Positions 6,785 to 14,081 are shown, counted from the stretch's first letter. The stretch is DNA of 16,706 nucleotides from Longimicrobium sp. (GCA_030446945.1 JAUJMI010000026.1:1-16706); one strand, 5' to 3'. Program-made: numbers and translations. Notes: generated from the sequence alone by a model not told the origin.

Positions 6785-8482
6785 TCAGTCGTGCGACCGC
6801 CGGATGGAGACGGGGCGGCCCTTGATGGCGGCGCGCGACATGGCGCGGATCACCGTGTCGGCGTGCTCTTCGGCCACTTCCACGAGGGTGAACTGGTCTG
6901 CGATCTCGATTGCGCCGATCCCCTCCGCCGGGATCTTGGCCTCGCCGACAATGGCGCCCACGATGTCGCCGGGGCGGATGCCGCGGCGGCGGCCCACGCC
7001 GATGAAGAGGCGCGTCATGTCCGCGCGGGGGCGGCGGCCGCGCGGGGGGCCGTCGCGGCCCGGGCCGTCGTAGCTGTCGCGGCGGCCGCGTGGGCCGCGA
7101 GTGTCGTCGTGCGAGCGCTGGGGGCGGTTCTCCCACTGCGGGATCTCCACCTCGTTCTCCGGCTCCTCGCCGCGCGTGGCGTCGGCCGCCAGCTTGGCCG
7201 CGGCGGCGGCGATGTCCAGCGGATCGTAGTCGTCCGCCAGCGACGCCACGATGTCGCGGTAACCGTCGAACTCGTCCTCCTCGATGGTCTCGCGGATGGC
7301 GGAGCGGAGCAGCTCCACTCGGCGCGCGCGCAGGTCCGCGACGGTGGGGACGCGGGCGACCTCGATGGGCCGGCCCACCACCCGCTCGATCCCACGCAGC
7401 AGCCCCTGCTCGCGCGGCTGCACCAGGGTGATGGCCGTCCCCTCACGGCCGGCGCGCCCCGTGCGGCCGATGCGGTGGACGTACACTTCGGGTGTCTGCG
7501 GGATGTCGTAGTTGATGACGTGGCTCACGTGCTCCACGTCCAAGCCGCGCGCCGCCACGTCGGTGGCGATCAGCAGGTCGGCGGTGCCCTCGCGGAAGCG
7601 CTTCATCACGCGGTCGCGCTGCGCCTGGTTGAGGCCGCCGTGCAGCGCCTCCGGGCGGTAGCCGCGCACCGAGAGCGCCTCGTTCAGCTCGTCCACCTCG
7701 TTGCGGGTGCGGCAGAAGAGGATCGCGGAGGTGGGCGCCTCCAGGTCCAGCACGCGGGCCAGCGCCTCCAGCTTGTAGGGGCGCGGCACCACGTACGCCG
7801 CCTGCCGCACCAGCGGCGTCTCCAGCTTGGGCGCGCGCACCGTCACGCGCACCGGGTCGCTCATGTGGCGCGCGGCCAACTGGGCGATGCGGGGCGGGAA
7901 GGTGGCGGAGAAGAGCGCCGTCTGCCGCCCCTCGGGGGTTTCGGTGAGGATCGTCTCGATGTCCTCGATGAACCCCATGTCCAGCATCTCGTCCGCCTCA
8001 TCCAGCACCACGTAGCCCACGGCGGAGAGGTCCAGCGAGCCACGGCGGATGTGGTCCAGGATGCGCCCCGGCGTGCCGACCACGACGTTGACGCCGCGGC
8101 GCAGCTCGCGGAGTTGGCGGTCGATGGGCTGCCCGCCGTACACGGCCAGCACGCTTACGCCGCGGCGGGCGCCGTAGCGGTGGGTCGCCTCGGCCACCTG
8201 CACGGCCAGCTCGCGCGTGGGCGCCAGCACGAGCGCCTGCACCCCCCGCCGATCCGCGTCGATGCGCTGCACCAGCGGGAGGGCGAACGCGGCGGTCTTG
8301 CCGGTGCCGGTGGCGGCCTGCCCCAGCACGTCGCGCCCCGAGAGGAGCGTCGGAATCGCCTCCACCTGGATGGGGGTGGGCTCCTCGTATCCCAAAGCTT
8401 CAAGCGTCGCCAGCACGTCGGGTTCCAGCCCGAGCTCGGTGAAGAGCGGTGCGGCGGGCGCTTCGGTGTTCGTATCGGTCAA
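6785..8482 (-). CDS. DEAD-box ATP-dependent RNA helicase with C-terminal DbpA-like RNA-binding domain (DeaD/CsdA type)
   Basis: This 565-residue protein unwinds RNA duplexes, probably in ribosome assembly or cold adaptation. It has all helicase motifs: Q motif Gln39, Walker A ATGTGKT (57-63), APTREL (87-92), TPGR (137-140), DEAD (161-164), SAT (192-194), then TDVAARGLD and HRIGRTGR in the second RecA domain. After an Arg/Gly-rich linker (RGPRGRRDSYDGPGRDG region), the last ~75 residues form a DbpA RNA-binding domain (TRLFIGVGRRRGIRPGDIVGAI). Start: a TTG codon at 8480-8482 is chosen because AGGAGAGT (plus-strand 8488-8495) sits 5 bp upstream and the protein then begins at the normal family N-terminus. 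The in-frame ATG at 8713 would add 77 low-complexity residues spanning a hairpin. Cold-shock regulation is plausible but not visible. Confidence 0.93.
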   Translation of the reverse strand: MTDTNTEAPAAPLFTELGLEPDVLATLEALGYEEPTPIQVEAIPTLLSGRDVLGQAATGTGKTAAFALPLVQRIDADRRGVQALVLAPTRELAVQVAEATHRYGARRGVSVLAVYGGQPIDRQLRELRRGVNVVVGTPGRILDHIRRGSLDLSAVGYVVLDEADEMLDMGFIEDIETILTETPEGRQTALFSATFPPRIAQLAARHMSDPVRVTVRAPKLETPLVRQAAYVVPRPYKLEALARVLDLEAPTSAILFCRTRNEVDELNEALSVRGYRPEALHGGLNQAQRDRVMKRFREGTADLLIATDVAARGLDVEHVSHVINYDIPQTPEVYVHRIGRTGRAGREGTAITLVQPREQGLLRGIERVVGRPIEVARVPTVADLRARRVELLRSAIRETIEEDEFDGYRDIVASLADDYDPLDIAAAAAKLAADATRGEEPENEVEIPQWENRPQRSHDDTRGPRGRRDSYDGPGRDGPPRGRRPRADMTRLFIGVGRRRGIRPGDIVGAIVGEAKIPAEGIGAIEIADQFTLVEVAEEHADTVIRAMSRAAIKGRPVSIRRSHD

Positions 8483-8592
8483 CGGGTACTCTCCTGCAAT
8501 CGACGGTTTTCGTTCACAATCGTTGAATCTCGCGGAAAGGGCGGCCCGAGGCAACGGAAGTGCGCCGCCCCCTCCCCGCTCGTCACCTCGCT

Positions 8593-8625
8593 GCCCCTCC
8601 CCCAATAACCAGCTGGGGGAGGGGC
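8593..8625. repeat. Perfect 12-bp GC hairpin (REP-like) upstream of the helicase
   Basis: GCCCCTCCCCCA (8593-8604) and its exact complement TGGGGGAGGGGC (8614-8625) flank a 9-nt loop. It lies in the 275-bp gap between two minus-strand genes. It has no T-tract in either direction, so it may be a dispersed hairpin repeat, an mRNA-stabilising stem or a weak terminator for the gene at 8758-9297. Confidence 0.5.
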
Positions 8626-8730
8626 GCACGCACGGATCTGTGCGGTAGGGCCGGACTTCGCGCGCCCCCGTCTGGAACGCCGGGAAGCTGAAAGCCGGCT
8701 CGGATGCGGCCAAACGAGGCTGTCCCCTGC

Positions 8731-8751
8731 CGTTCCCCGTTCCCCGTTCCC
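8731..8751. repeat. Heptamer tandem repeat, CGTTCCC x3
   Basis: Three exact CGTTCCC units occupy 8731-8751, followed by a degenerate CGCCGTT, ending right at the stop codon of the minus-strand gene at 8758. Period 7 is shared with two other tracts in the window although the unit sequence differs. Confidence 0.7.
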
Positions 8752-8757
8752 CGCCGT

Positions 8758-9297
8758 TCAGTACCCGTACGCGCCCACGTCCGGCTCCCGGGCGAAGGCG
8801 CTGAAGGCATCATCGGGGTCGGGGTGCGCTTCCAGGAGGCCGCGGAGGCGGCGGAAGGAGAGGCGCAGCATCCGCTCGCGGAGCATGTCGTCGGGCGGGG
8901 TGGGGGGCTGCATCAGCCATCCCGGCGTATACTTGTCCGTAGTGGGCTGCGAGGGGGAGTTGTCGAGGCCCTCCGCGGGGGGCGCGACGCCCAGGCCGGA
9001 GCGCACCAGCTCGAAGGCCAGCATGGGGTCGAGCCCCTCTTCCACGGCGATGTCGTACATCATGTCGGCCAACTCGGGCGACATCCCGGAGGCGCGCGCG
9101 TCACCCATCAGCTCGGCGCGGCGGCGCACGCCGTCCGGCGAGTCGGAGGGCTCGTCGCTCCCCACCAGGCAGCTGTCGCTTCCAAAGAAGGTGTCCTCCG
9201 CCCGGCGGCGGCGGCGGCGCTCGCGGTATGCATCCAGCACGTATCCCGCGTGCGTCTCCTTGTCCATCTCCTCCGCCGGCCCTTGCGGCTCCGTCAC
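8758..9297 (-). CDS. Hypothetical acidic protein, unrecognised
   Basis: I do not recognise this 179-residue protein. No signal peptide or membrane span is visible. It has an Arg run (RERRRRRRAE, about residues 25-34), a Ser/Asp-rich stretch (GSDEPSDSPDG), a predicted helical pair containing ELADMMYDIAVEEGLDPMLA, a Pro-rich linker (QPPTPPDD) and a C-terminal basic helix (LRERMLRLSFRRLRGLL) followed by an acidic tail. Start: GTG at 9295-9297 preceded by GGGAGGAG with suitable spacing. A downstream ATG eleven codons in, also next to a purine-rich stretch, is the alternative; the long open frame further upstream has no ribosome site. It is divergent from the small membrane-protein gene at 9508. 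Coding is supported by frame length and codon composition rather than by homology. Confidence 0.65.
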   Translation of the reverse strand: MTEPQGPAEEMDKETHAGYVLDAYRERRRRRRAEDTFFGSDSCLVGSDEPSDSPDGVRRRAELMGDARASGMSPELADMMYDIAVEEGLDPMLAFELVRSGLGVAPPAEGLDNSPSQPTTDKYTPGWLMQPPTPPDDMLRERMLRLSFRRLRGLLEAHPDPDDAFSAFAREPDVGAYGY

Positions 9298-9409
9298 GTC
9301 TCCTCCCGGTGATCCGTTGCTGGAGCCACGGGACCCGCCCGCGCCCGCCGGCCCTCCCCGCGCGCAAGGGACGGACCACGGGGGAACGGAGAGTGCGTGA
9401 TTAGAAAAG

Positions 9410-9444
9410 AAGTGCCGGGTGCTCAGTGCCACGTGCCGAGTGAA
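9410..9444. repeat. Heptamer tandem repeat, NAGTGCY type, about 5 units
   Basis: Successive 7-mers read AAGTGCC, GGGTGCT, CAGTGCC, ACGTGCC, GAGTGAA. They lie in the 210-bp gap between two divergent genes (8758-9297 minus and 9508-9678 plus), where no confident promoter was found. The same consensus recurs at 12977. Confidence 0.65.
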
Positions 9445-9507
9445 CCGCGGTTCGGCACCCAGGACCTGCCACTTCCCTCCGAATCCCGAACCCACGCAGA
9501 CCGTCTA

Positions 9508-9678
9508 ATGGCCGACATCCGGGTAGAACGCACACGGAAGCTTGGAAAATGGCCCTGGCTCGTGGGGCTGCTGGTGCTGGCGCTCGCCATCTGGGTGATC
9601 GCGGAGATCCTGGGCGAGGACGACGGCGACGAGGTGGTGGAGCAGCTGGACAGGGGCGCCGCGACGGGACCGCGCTGA
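9508..9678 (+). CDS. Small single-span membrane protein, 56 residues
   Basis: The predicted protein begins MADIRVERTRKLGK, a basic N-terminal segment, then has one hydrophobic span (WPWLVGLLVLALAIWVIAEI, about residues 15-34) and an acidic tail (GEDDGDEVVEQLD). By the positive-inside rule the N-terminus should be cytoplasmic and the acidic tail periplasmic. The ATG at 9508 starts the compact protein; an in-frame ATG at 9397 would run through the heptamer repeat and is rejected. No strong ribosome site is seen. The large outer-membrane fusion gene follows 146 bp downstream on the same strand. Function unknown; small proteins of this build could modulate a membrane complex, but nothing here shows which. 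Confidence 0.65.
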   Translation: MADIRVERTRKLGKWPWLVGLLVLALAIWVIAEILGEDDGDEVVEQLDRGAATGPR

Positions 9679-9824
9679 GGGGCAACATTCTGTCTGAGCG
9701 CAGGGTACGGTAGATGCATTGCACAACGACAGGCGTGGACTTATCGGCGGCGCGGCAGGTTGCCACGCCCCCCCCCGCGCATGCACGACGGTCGTTCCCC
9801 CCATGGCCGGGTAGAGGAGATCCC

Positions 9825-12800
9825 ATGTCCGTTCCCATCCGACGCGCCACGCGTTGGGCCGTTGCCCTCTGCGTGGGCGCGGTATCCGCGGCGGCGTACG
9901 CAACACCCGCGTCCGCGCAGTACTTCGGACGCAACCAGGTGCAGTACCGCGAGTTTGACTTCCGCATCCTGCGGACGACGCACTTCGACGTGTACTTCTA
10001 CCCGGAAGAGGAAGTGGCCGCCCGCAATGCCGCCCGGCAGGTGGAGCGGTGGTACTCACGGCTGTCGCGGATCCTGGACTACGAGTTCGAGAACCGCCAG
10101 CCGCTGATCCTGTACGCCAGCTCCCCGCACTTCCAGCAGAACGCCATCACCGGCAACCTGGGCGAGGGGACGGGCGGCGTGACGGAGGTGTTCAAGCAGC
10201 GCATCATCCAGCCCTTCGGCGGCACCGTCCAGGAGACGGACCACGTGCTGGGCCACGAGCTGGTGCACGCCTTCCAGTACGACATCACCGGCGCCGGGCG
10301 CGCCGGGGCCGGGCTGGACCAGGCGGCGCAGCGGCTCAACAACCCCCTCTGGTTCACGGAGGGGATGGCCGAATACCTGTCCGTGGGCCCGGTGGACCCG
10401 CACACGGCCATGTGGCTGCGCGACGCGGCGCTCACCGGGCGTCTCCCCACGCTGCGCCAGCTGACCTACGACCCGCAGTTCTTCCCCTACCGCTGGGGGC
10501 AGGCGCTCTGGTCGTACATCGGCGGACGCTGGGGCGACGCGGCGGTGGGGCAGATCCTGAAGCAGGTGGGCCAGGGGGTGCCGTACGACGAGGCGTTCGA
10601 ACGCATCCTGAACGCCGAGCTGGAGACGATCGTCGAAGACTGGCAGACCTCCATCCGCCGCACCTACCTCCCGCTGCTCACCAACCGCCGCGAGGCGCGT
10701 GAAGAGGCGCGTCCGCTGATCACGCAGCGCGGCAAGGGCGGGCGGTACAACGTGGGCCCGGCGCTCTCGCCGGACGGCCGCCAGGTCGTCTTCCTCTCCG
10801 ACCTGGACGGGCTGGACGTGGAGCTCTTCCTGGCCAACGCGGAGACGGGCGCCATCGTGCGGCGCCTGGTGAAGGGGCCGGCGTTCGACGCGCACTTCAG
10901 CTCGCTGCGCTTCATCAACTCGGCCGGGGCGTGGGCGCCGGACAACCGCCGCTTCGTCCTCTCCGCCCAGCGGCGCGGGAGCGACGTGCTGGTGACGCTG
11001 GACACGCGCAACGCCAGCATCATCCGCGAGTACCGCATCCCGGGGGTCAGCGAGATCTCGTCGCCCACCTGGTCGGCGGACGGCAACACCATCGCCTTCT
11101 CCGGGAACCGCGGCGGGATCACCGACATCTGGGCGGTGGACGTGCGGACCGGGCAGGCGCGGCAGCTGACGGACGACCTGTACGGCGACCTGCAGCCCGC
11201 CTTCTCGCCCGACGGGCGCACGATCGCCTTCGCCACGGAGCGCGGGGTGGCGCTGGACTCGCTCCGCTACCAGCGCGACGTGCGCGTGGCGCTGATGGAC
11301 GTGGCCACCGGGGCGGTGCGGATCGCGCCGGCGCAGGACCGCAGCAAGAACATCAACCCGCAGTGGTCGCGGGACGGCTCGGCGGTCTACTTCATCTCGG
11401 ACCGCACCGGGATTCCGAACGTGTACCGGGTGGACCTCGCCGCCGGGCGGCTGACGCAGGTGACCAACCTGTTCACCGGCGTCAGCGGCGTGACGGCGCT
11501 GTCTCCCGCGCTGACTTCGGCGACGCAGACCGACCGGGTGGTCTTCTCGGCGTACGAGCGCAGCAACTTCAACCTGTACTCCATCTCCAACCCGGCGGAG
11601 CTGGCGGGCGCGGAGCCGCAGGCGCCGCAGCTGGCGAGCGGGGTGCTGCTGCCGGCGCTGCTGCCGCCGTCGCCCCGCCCCACGGAGCCGGCGTTCAACC
11701 GGGTGTCGGCCACCATCAACGACGTCTCCACCGGGCTTCCCACGGAGGCCGAGGTGGCGCAGTACGCGGTGGTGCCGTACCGCCCGCGCCTGTCGCTGGA
11801 CTACCTGGGGCAGCCGCAGGTGGGCGTCACGGGCAGCACGGGGGTCGGCGGGCAACGCGGGGGGCTGTACGGCGGCATCGGCGGCATCTTCAGCGACGTG
11901 CTGGCCCGCCATACGGTGTACGCCACCATCCAGGCGCAGGGGCGCATCGAGGAGATCGGCGGGAGCGCGGCGTACATCAACCGCGAGCACCGCTGGAACC
12001 TGGGCGTGGCGGCGCAGCGGATTCCGTATGTGGCCGGCGGGTACCGCCAGGGGATCGACCAGACGACGGGGCAGCTGGTCACGCAGCGCATCACGTACCG
12101 CCTCTTCGACACGAACCTCAGCGGGATCGCGCAGTACCCCTTCTCGCAGGTGCAGCGGCTGGAGTTCTCGGCTGGGGCGCGGCGGATCGCGCAGGACCTG
12201 CGGACGGAGGAGTTCACCTCCGGCGGCGGCTTCGACGAGGAGCTGGAGTCGCTCCCCAGCTACAATCTGGGCGAGGGATCGGCGGCGCTGGTGTACGACA
12301 ACTCGCTCTTCGGCTACACCTCGCCTTTCGCGGGGATGCGGTACCGGTTCGAGGTGGCGCCCACCGTCGGCACGCTCCGCTTCACGCAGGTCACCACGGA
12401 CTTCCGGAAGTACTTCTTCCTGCGCCCGCTGACCTTTGCGGTGCGCGGCTGGCACTTCGGCCGCTACGGGCGCGACGAGGCGCGGCTCAGCCCCATCTAC
12501 CTGGGTTATCCGCAGATCATGCGCGGATACTCGCAGGGCAACGTCACCAACGCCTGCATCGACCAGCTGAACGCGCGCATCCCGCAGGCGAGCGCGCAGG
12601 AGTGCCAGGTGCTGGAGCAGCTGCGCGGGAGCCGCTTCGCGGTCGCGAACGCGGAGCTGCGCTTCCCGCTGATCCGACAGGTGGTGGTGGGCGGCGGGTT
12701 CGGGCTGCCGCCGATCGAGGGGATCGCCTTCTTTGACGCCGGCACCTCGTACGGCGACGTGCTGACGGTGAACGACCAGGTGCTGGAGACGCGCCCTAAC

Positions 12801-12971
12801 TTCCGGCGCGGCCCCGCCCCCGACGAGAACGACCGCGGCCTCTTCACCAGCGCCGGCATCGGCGCGCGCGTGAACCTGTTCGGGTACGCGGTGCTGGAGG
12901 GTGTGTACGTGAACGCGCTGGACCGCCCCACGGGCTGGCACTGGCAGTTCTCGCTGCAGCCGGGGTTCTGA
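9825..12971 (+). CDS. Secreted metallopeptidase - TolB-like beta-propeller - Omp85-like outer-membrane barrel fusion protein
   Basis: This is a 1,048-residue envelope protein. Residues 1-31 form a signal peptide (basic RRATR, hydrophobic core, cleavage after PASA). Residues ~50-285 are a peptidase-MA-like gluzincin domain with the zinc motif H144-E-L-V-H148 and a downstream FTEGMAEYLS (Glu179 the likely third ligand). Residues ~305-585 hold several TolB/PD40 propeller blades (ALSPDGRQVVFLSD, TWSADGNTIAFSGNRGG, AFSPDGRTIAFATERG, QWSRDGSAVYFISDRTG). After a Pro-rich linker (~605-660), the last ~390 residues are beta-rich with alternating aromatic residues. They contain R900-G-Y902, at the place of the conserved RGF/Y of the Omp85 L6 loop, and end in Phe1048 like an outer-membrane sorting signal. 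Cys911 and Cys927 follow the RGY and may form a disulfide. Start: ATG 9825 with GAGGAG upstream. No POTRA domains are seen. The substrate is unknown. Confidence 0.85.
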   Translation: MSVPIRRATRWAVALCVGAVSAAAYATPASAQYFGRNQVQYREFDFRILRTTHFDVYFYPEEEVAARNAARQVERWYSRLSRILDYEFENRQPLILYASSPHFQQNAITGNLGEGTGGVTEVFKQRIIQPFGGTVQETDHVLGHELVHAFQYDITGAGRAGAGLDQAAQRLNNPLWFTEGMAEYLSVGPVDPHTAMWLRDAALTGRLPTLRQLTYDPQFFPYRWGQALWSYIGGRWGDAAVGQILKQVGQGVPYDEAFERILNAELETIVEDWQTSIRRTYLPLLTNRREAREEARPLITQRGKGGRYNVGPALSPDGRQVVFLSDLDGLDVELFLANAETGAIVRRLVKGPAFDAHFSSLRFINSAGAWAPDNRRFVLSAQRRGSDVLVTLDTRNASIIREYRIPGVSEISSPTWSADGNTIAFSGNRGGITDIWAVDVRTGQARQLTDDLYGDLQPAFSPDGRTIAFATERGVALDSLRYQRDVRVALMDVATGAVRIAPAQDRSKNINPQWSRDGSAVYFISDRTGIPNVYRVDLAAGRLTQVTNLFTGVSGVTALSPALTSATQTDRVVFSAYERSNFNLYSISNPAELAGAEPQAPQLASGVLLPALLPPSPRPTEPAFNRVSATINDVSTGLPTEAEVAQYAVVPYRPRLSLDYLGQPQVGVTGSTGVGGQRGGLYGGIGGIFSDVLARHTVYATIQAQGRIEEIGGSAAYINREHRWNLGVAAQRIPYVAGGYRQGIDQTTGQLVTQRITYRLFDTNLSGIAQYPFSQVQRLEFSAGARRIAQDLRTEEFTSGGGFDEELESLPSYNLGEGSAALVYDNSLFGYTSPFAGMRYRFEVAPTVGTLRFTQVTTDFRKYFFLRPLTFAVRGWHFGRYGRDEARLSPIYLGYPQIMRGYSQGNVTNACIDQLNARIPQASAQECQVLEQLRGSRFAVANAELRFPLIRQVVVGGGFGLPPIEGIAFFDAGTSYGDVLTVNDQVLETRPNFRRGPAPDENDRGLFTSAGIGARVNLFGYAVLEGVYVNALDRPTGWHWQFSLQPGF

Positions 12972-12976
12972 GGGGA

Positions 12977-13032
12977 AAGTGCCTGGTGCCTAGTGCTAAG
13001 TGCTAAGTGCTAAGTGCCGAGTGTTGGGTGAG
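12977..13032. repeat. Heptamer tandem repeat, NAGTGCY type, 7-8 units
   Basis: The tract starts 5 bp after the stop of the fusion gene and reads in 7-mers: AAGTGCC, TGGTGCC, TAGTGCT, AAGTGCT, AAGTGCT, AAGTGCC, GAGTGTT, then GGGTGAG. The consensus is the same as the tract at 9410-9444 on the other side of this gene. Confidence 0.75.
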
Positions 13033-13040
13033 ATGAGGGA

Positions 13041-13065
13041 GGGGGCCGGGAGATTCCCGGCCCTC
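13041..13065 (+). terminator. Likely intrinsic terminator of the fusion gene
   Basis: GGGCCGGGA (13043-13051) pairs perfectly with TCCCGGCCC (13055-13063) around a 3-nt loop; two outer pairs extend it. A short pyrimidine tail (TCTT) follows. It sits 70 bp after the stop, beyond the heptamer repeat. The tail is weak in T, so efficiency is uncertain. Confidence 0.55.
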
Positions 13066-13133
13066 TTGCGTTGCGTAAAGGTAAGCCGGCGGGGGCGTGG
13101 GGGGGTCCCGGTGACGCGAGGGGCTAAAGCCCT

Positions 13134-13217
13134 CCGCTGGAACTACGGAAGGCGGTTGAAGCCGGCTCGTGAGCCGCGGCCAGTCCGCGAGGGCGGGACT
13201 TCGTGTGGTTCCAGCGG
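13134..13217. repeat. Second type of intergenic foldback element
   Basis: CCGCTGGAAC (13134-13143) pairs with GTTCCAGCGG (13208-13217), and pairing continues inward through ...AC.GAAG with one offset. Inside lie GGCTC-GT-GAGCC and an AGTCC...GGACT stem. The sequence is unrelated to the 276-bp family. The remaining parts of the 426-bp gap 12972-13397 are the heptamer tract, the terminator and about 180 bp (13218-13397) in which I see only a possible TetR-gene -10 box. Confidence 0.5.
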
Positions 13218-13384
13218 CCTTCATCCGCTCTGGAGCGAGATTCCAGCCACGCGGGAAAATCGCCAACCGCGCGGATCCCGCCCCCGAGACCGCGCAGGCA
13301 GACCTTGTGCTGTTGTTGCCGCGAGTTCACTCGCCCCAGCCCGCCCATCCCGGTGAAAACCTTTCGCGCCTCCGCCCGGGCGCG

Positions 13385-13390
13385 TAACTT
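13385..13390 (+). promoter_or_regulatory. Possible -10 box for a leaderless tetR-type transcript
   Basis: TAACTT fits TANNNT and ends 7 bp before the ATG at 13398. No purine-rich ribosome site precedes that ATG. Such spacing is the usual arrangement of leaderless bacterial mRNAs. No good -35 box is visible. Confidence 0.3.
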
Positions 13391-13397
13391 CCCGCGC

Positions 13398-14003
13398 ATG
13401 AGCGACCGTCCACTTCCCGAGAACCGCGAAGCCCGCCGCCGCGCGATCCTGGAGTCGGCGGTGCGCGTGTTCGCCGAGAACGGCTTCTTCGCCGCGCGCA
13501 TCCGCGACATCGCGGCCGGCGCAGGGGTGGCTGAGGGGACCATCTACCTCTACTTCGACGGCAAGGACGACCTCCTCCTCACCGCCTTCCGCGAGAAGGT
13601 GGCGGAGTTCTGCGCGTCGGTACGGGACGTCCTCTCCTCTTCCCTTCCGTTCCAGGAAAGGCTCTCCAGGTTCGTCGCGCACCAGTTCGAGAGCATCGAG
13701 GCGGACCCGCCCCTCGCAACCGTGCTCCTGCTGGAAAGCCGGCAGTCGAGCAAGTTCTACGGCGGGGCGGTGCGCGACGTGCTCCGCGCCTACGCGCAGG
13801 CCATCGACGAGCTGCTGGCGAGCGGGCAGCACTCCGGCGAGCTGCGCCCGGACGCGGACGTGCCCCTCGCGCGGCGGATGCTGATCGGCGCGCTGGAGGA
13901 GATCGAGCTGGAGTGGCTGCTGGGCGACCGCACGCGCCCGCTGGTGGCGATGGCGCCGCGCGTGGCCGCCACCTTCTTTCGCGGGCTCGCCACCGTCGGC
14001 TGA
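13398..14003 (+). CDS. TetR/AcrR-family transcriptional regulator
   Basis: This 201-residue regulator has a typical TetR N-terminal DNA-binding domain: RRAILESAVRVFAENGFFAARIRDIAAGAGVAEGTIYLYF-type sequence spans residues ~13-52, with the helix-turn-helix around 30-50, followed by KDDLLLTAF. The all-helical C-terminal ligand domain (LSRFVAHQFESIEADPPLA, then LLLESRQSS) resembles fatty-acyl-responsive FadR/YsiA-like members, but ligand assignment from this is weak. The start at 13398 gives the normal family N-terminus; the frame is open upstream to 13203 through repeat-like sequence and is rejected there. No obvious ribosome site is present. No divergent or downstream operon partner marks its target; the next gene has its own promoter. 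Confidence 0.9.
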   Translation: MSDRPLPENREARRRAILESAVRVFAENGFFAARIRDIAAGAGVAEGTIYLYFDGKDDLLLTAFREKVAEFCASVRDVLSSSLPFQERLSRFVAHQFESIEADPPLATVLLLESRQSSKFYGGAVRDVLRAYAQAIDELLASGQHSGELRPDADVPLARRMLIGALEEIELEWLLGDRTRPLVAMAPRVAATFFRGLATVG

Positions 14004-14052
14004 CCCGCCGCGGGCGCATGTCGTGCGTGCGATGCAGGACGCTCCCCGCTTC

Positions 14053-14081
14053 TGGACATCGGGGCGGGGGCGCGATAGAAT
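14053..14081 (+). promoter_or_regulatory. Strong sigma70-type promoter for the 50-residue protein gene
   Basis: TGGACA (14053-14058), a 17-bp spacer and TAGAAT (14076-14081) together differ from consensus at only two bases. The predicted start near 14088 gives a leader of about 70 nt to the ATG at 14159. The same -10 hexamer is used at the Rrf2 promoters. Confidence 0.7.

Noticed and set aside
6512..8608. A 698-codon plus-strand frame running from the foldback element through the helicase locus.
   Set aside because: It starts inside a non-coding palindrome and mirrors the helicase gene. The His/Arg/Ala-rich translation has no domain signature.
9030..9100. Resemblance of DIAVEEGLDPMLAFELV in the acidic protein to the start of a lytic transglycosylase domain.
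   Set aside because: The following ESGF catalytic motif is absent and there is no signal peptide, so the similarity is only local.
9508..9678. The small membrane proteins as type I toxins.
   Set aside because: No antisense RNA signature, no repeat locus and no toxin-family motif were seen; a toxin role would be guesswork.
9719..9747. TTGCAC-N17-TATCGG as a promoter for the fusion gene.
   Set aside because: The -10 is poor and the match is weak; it is not distinguishable from background.
10056..12941. A 961-codon open frame on the minus strand opposite the barrel-fusion gene.
   Set aside because: It is antisense to a gene with clear signal peptide and domain motifs. It is rich in Arg/Ala/Pro and low complexity, the usual shadow frame in very GC-rich DNA.
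12977..13032. Short regular repeats as a CRISPR array.
   Set aside because: Units are 7 bp with no spacers, and there are no cas genes.
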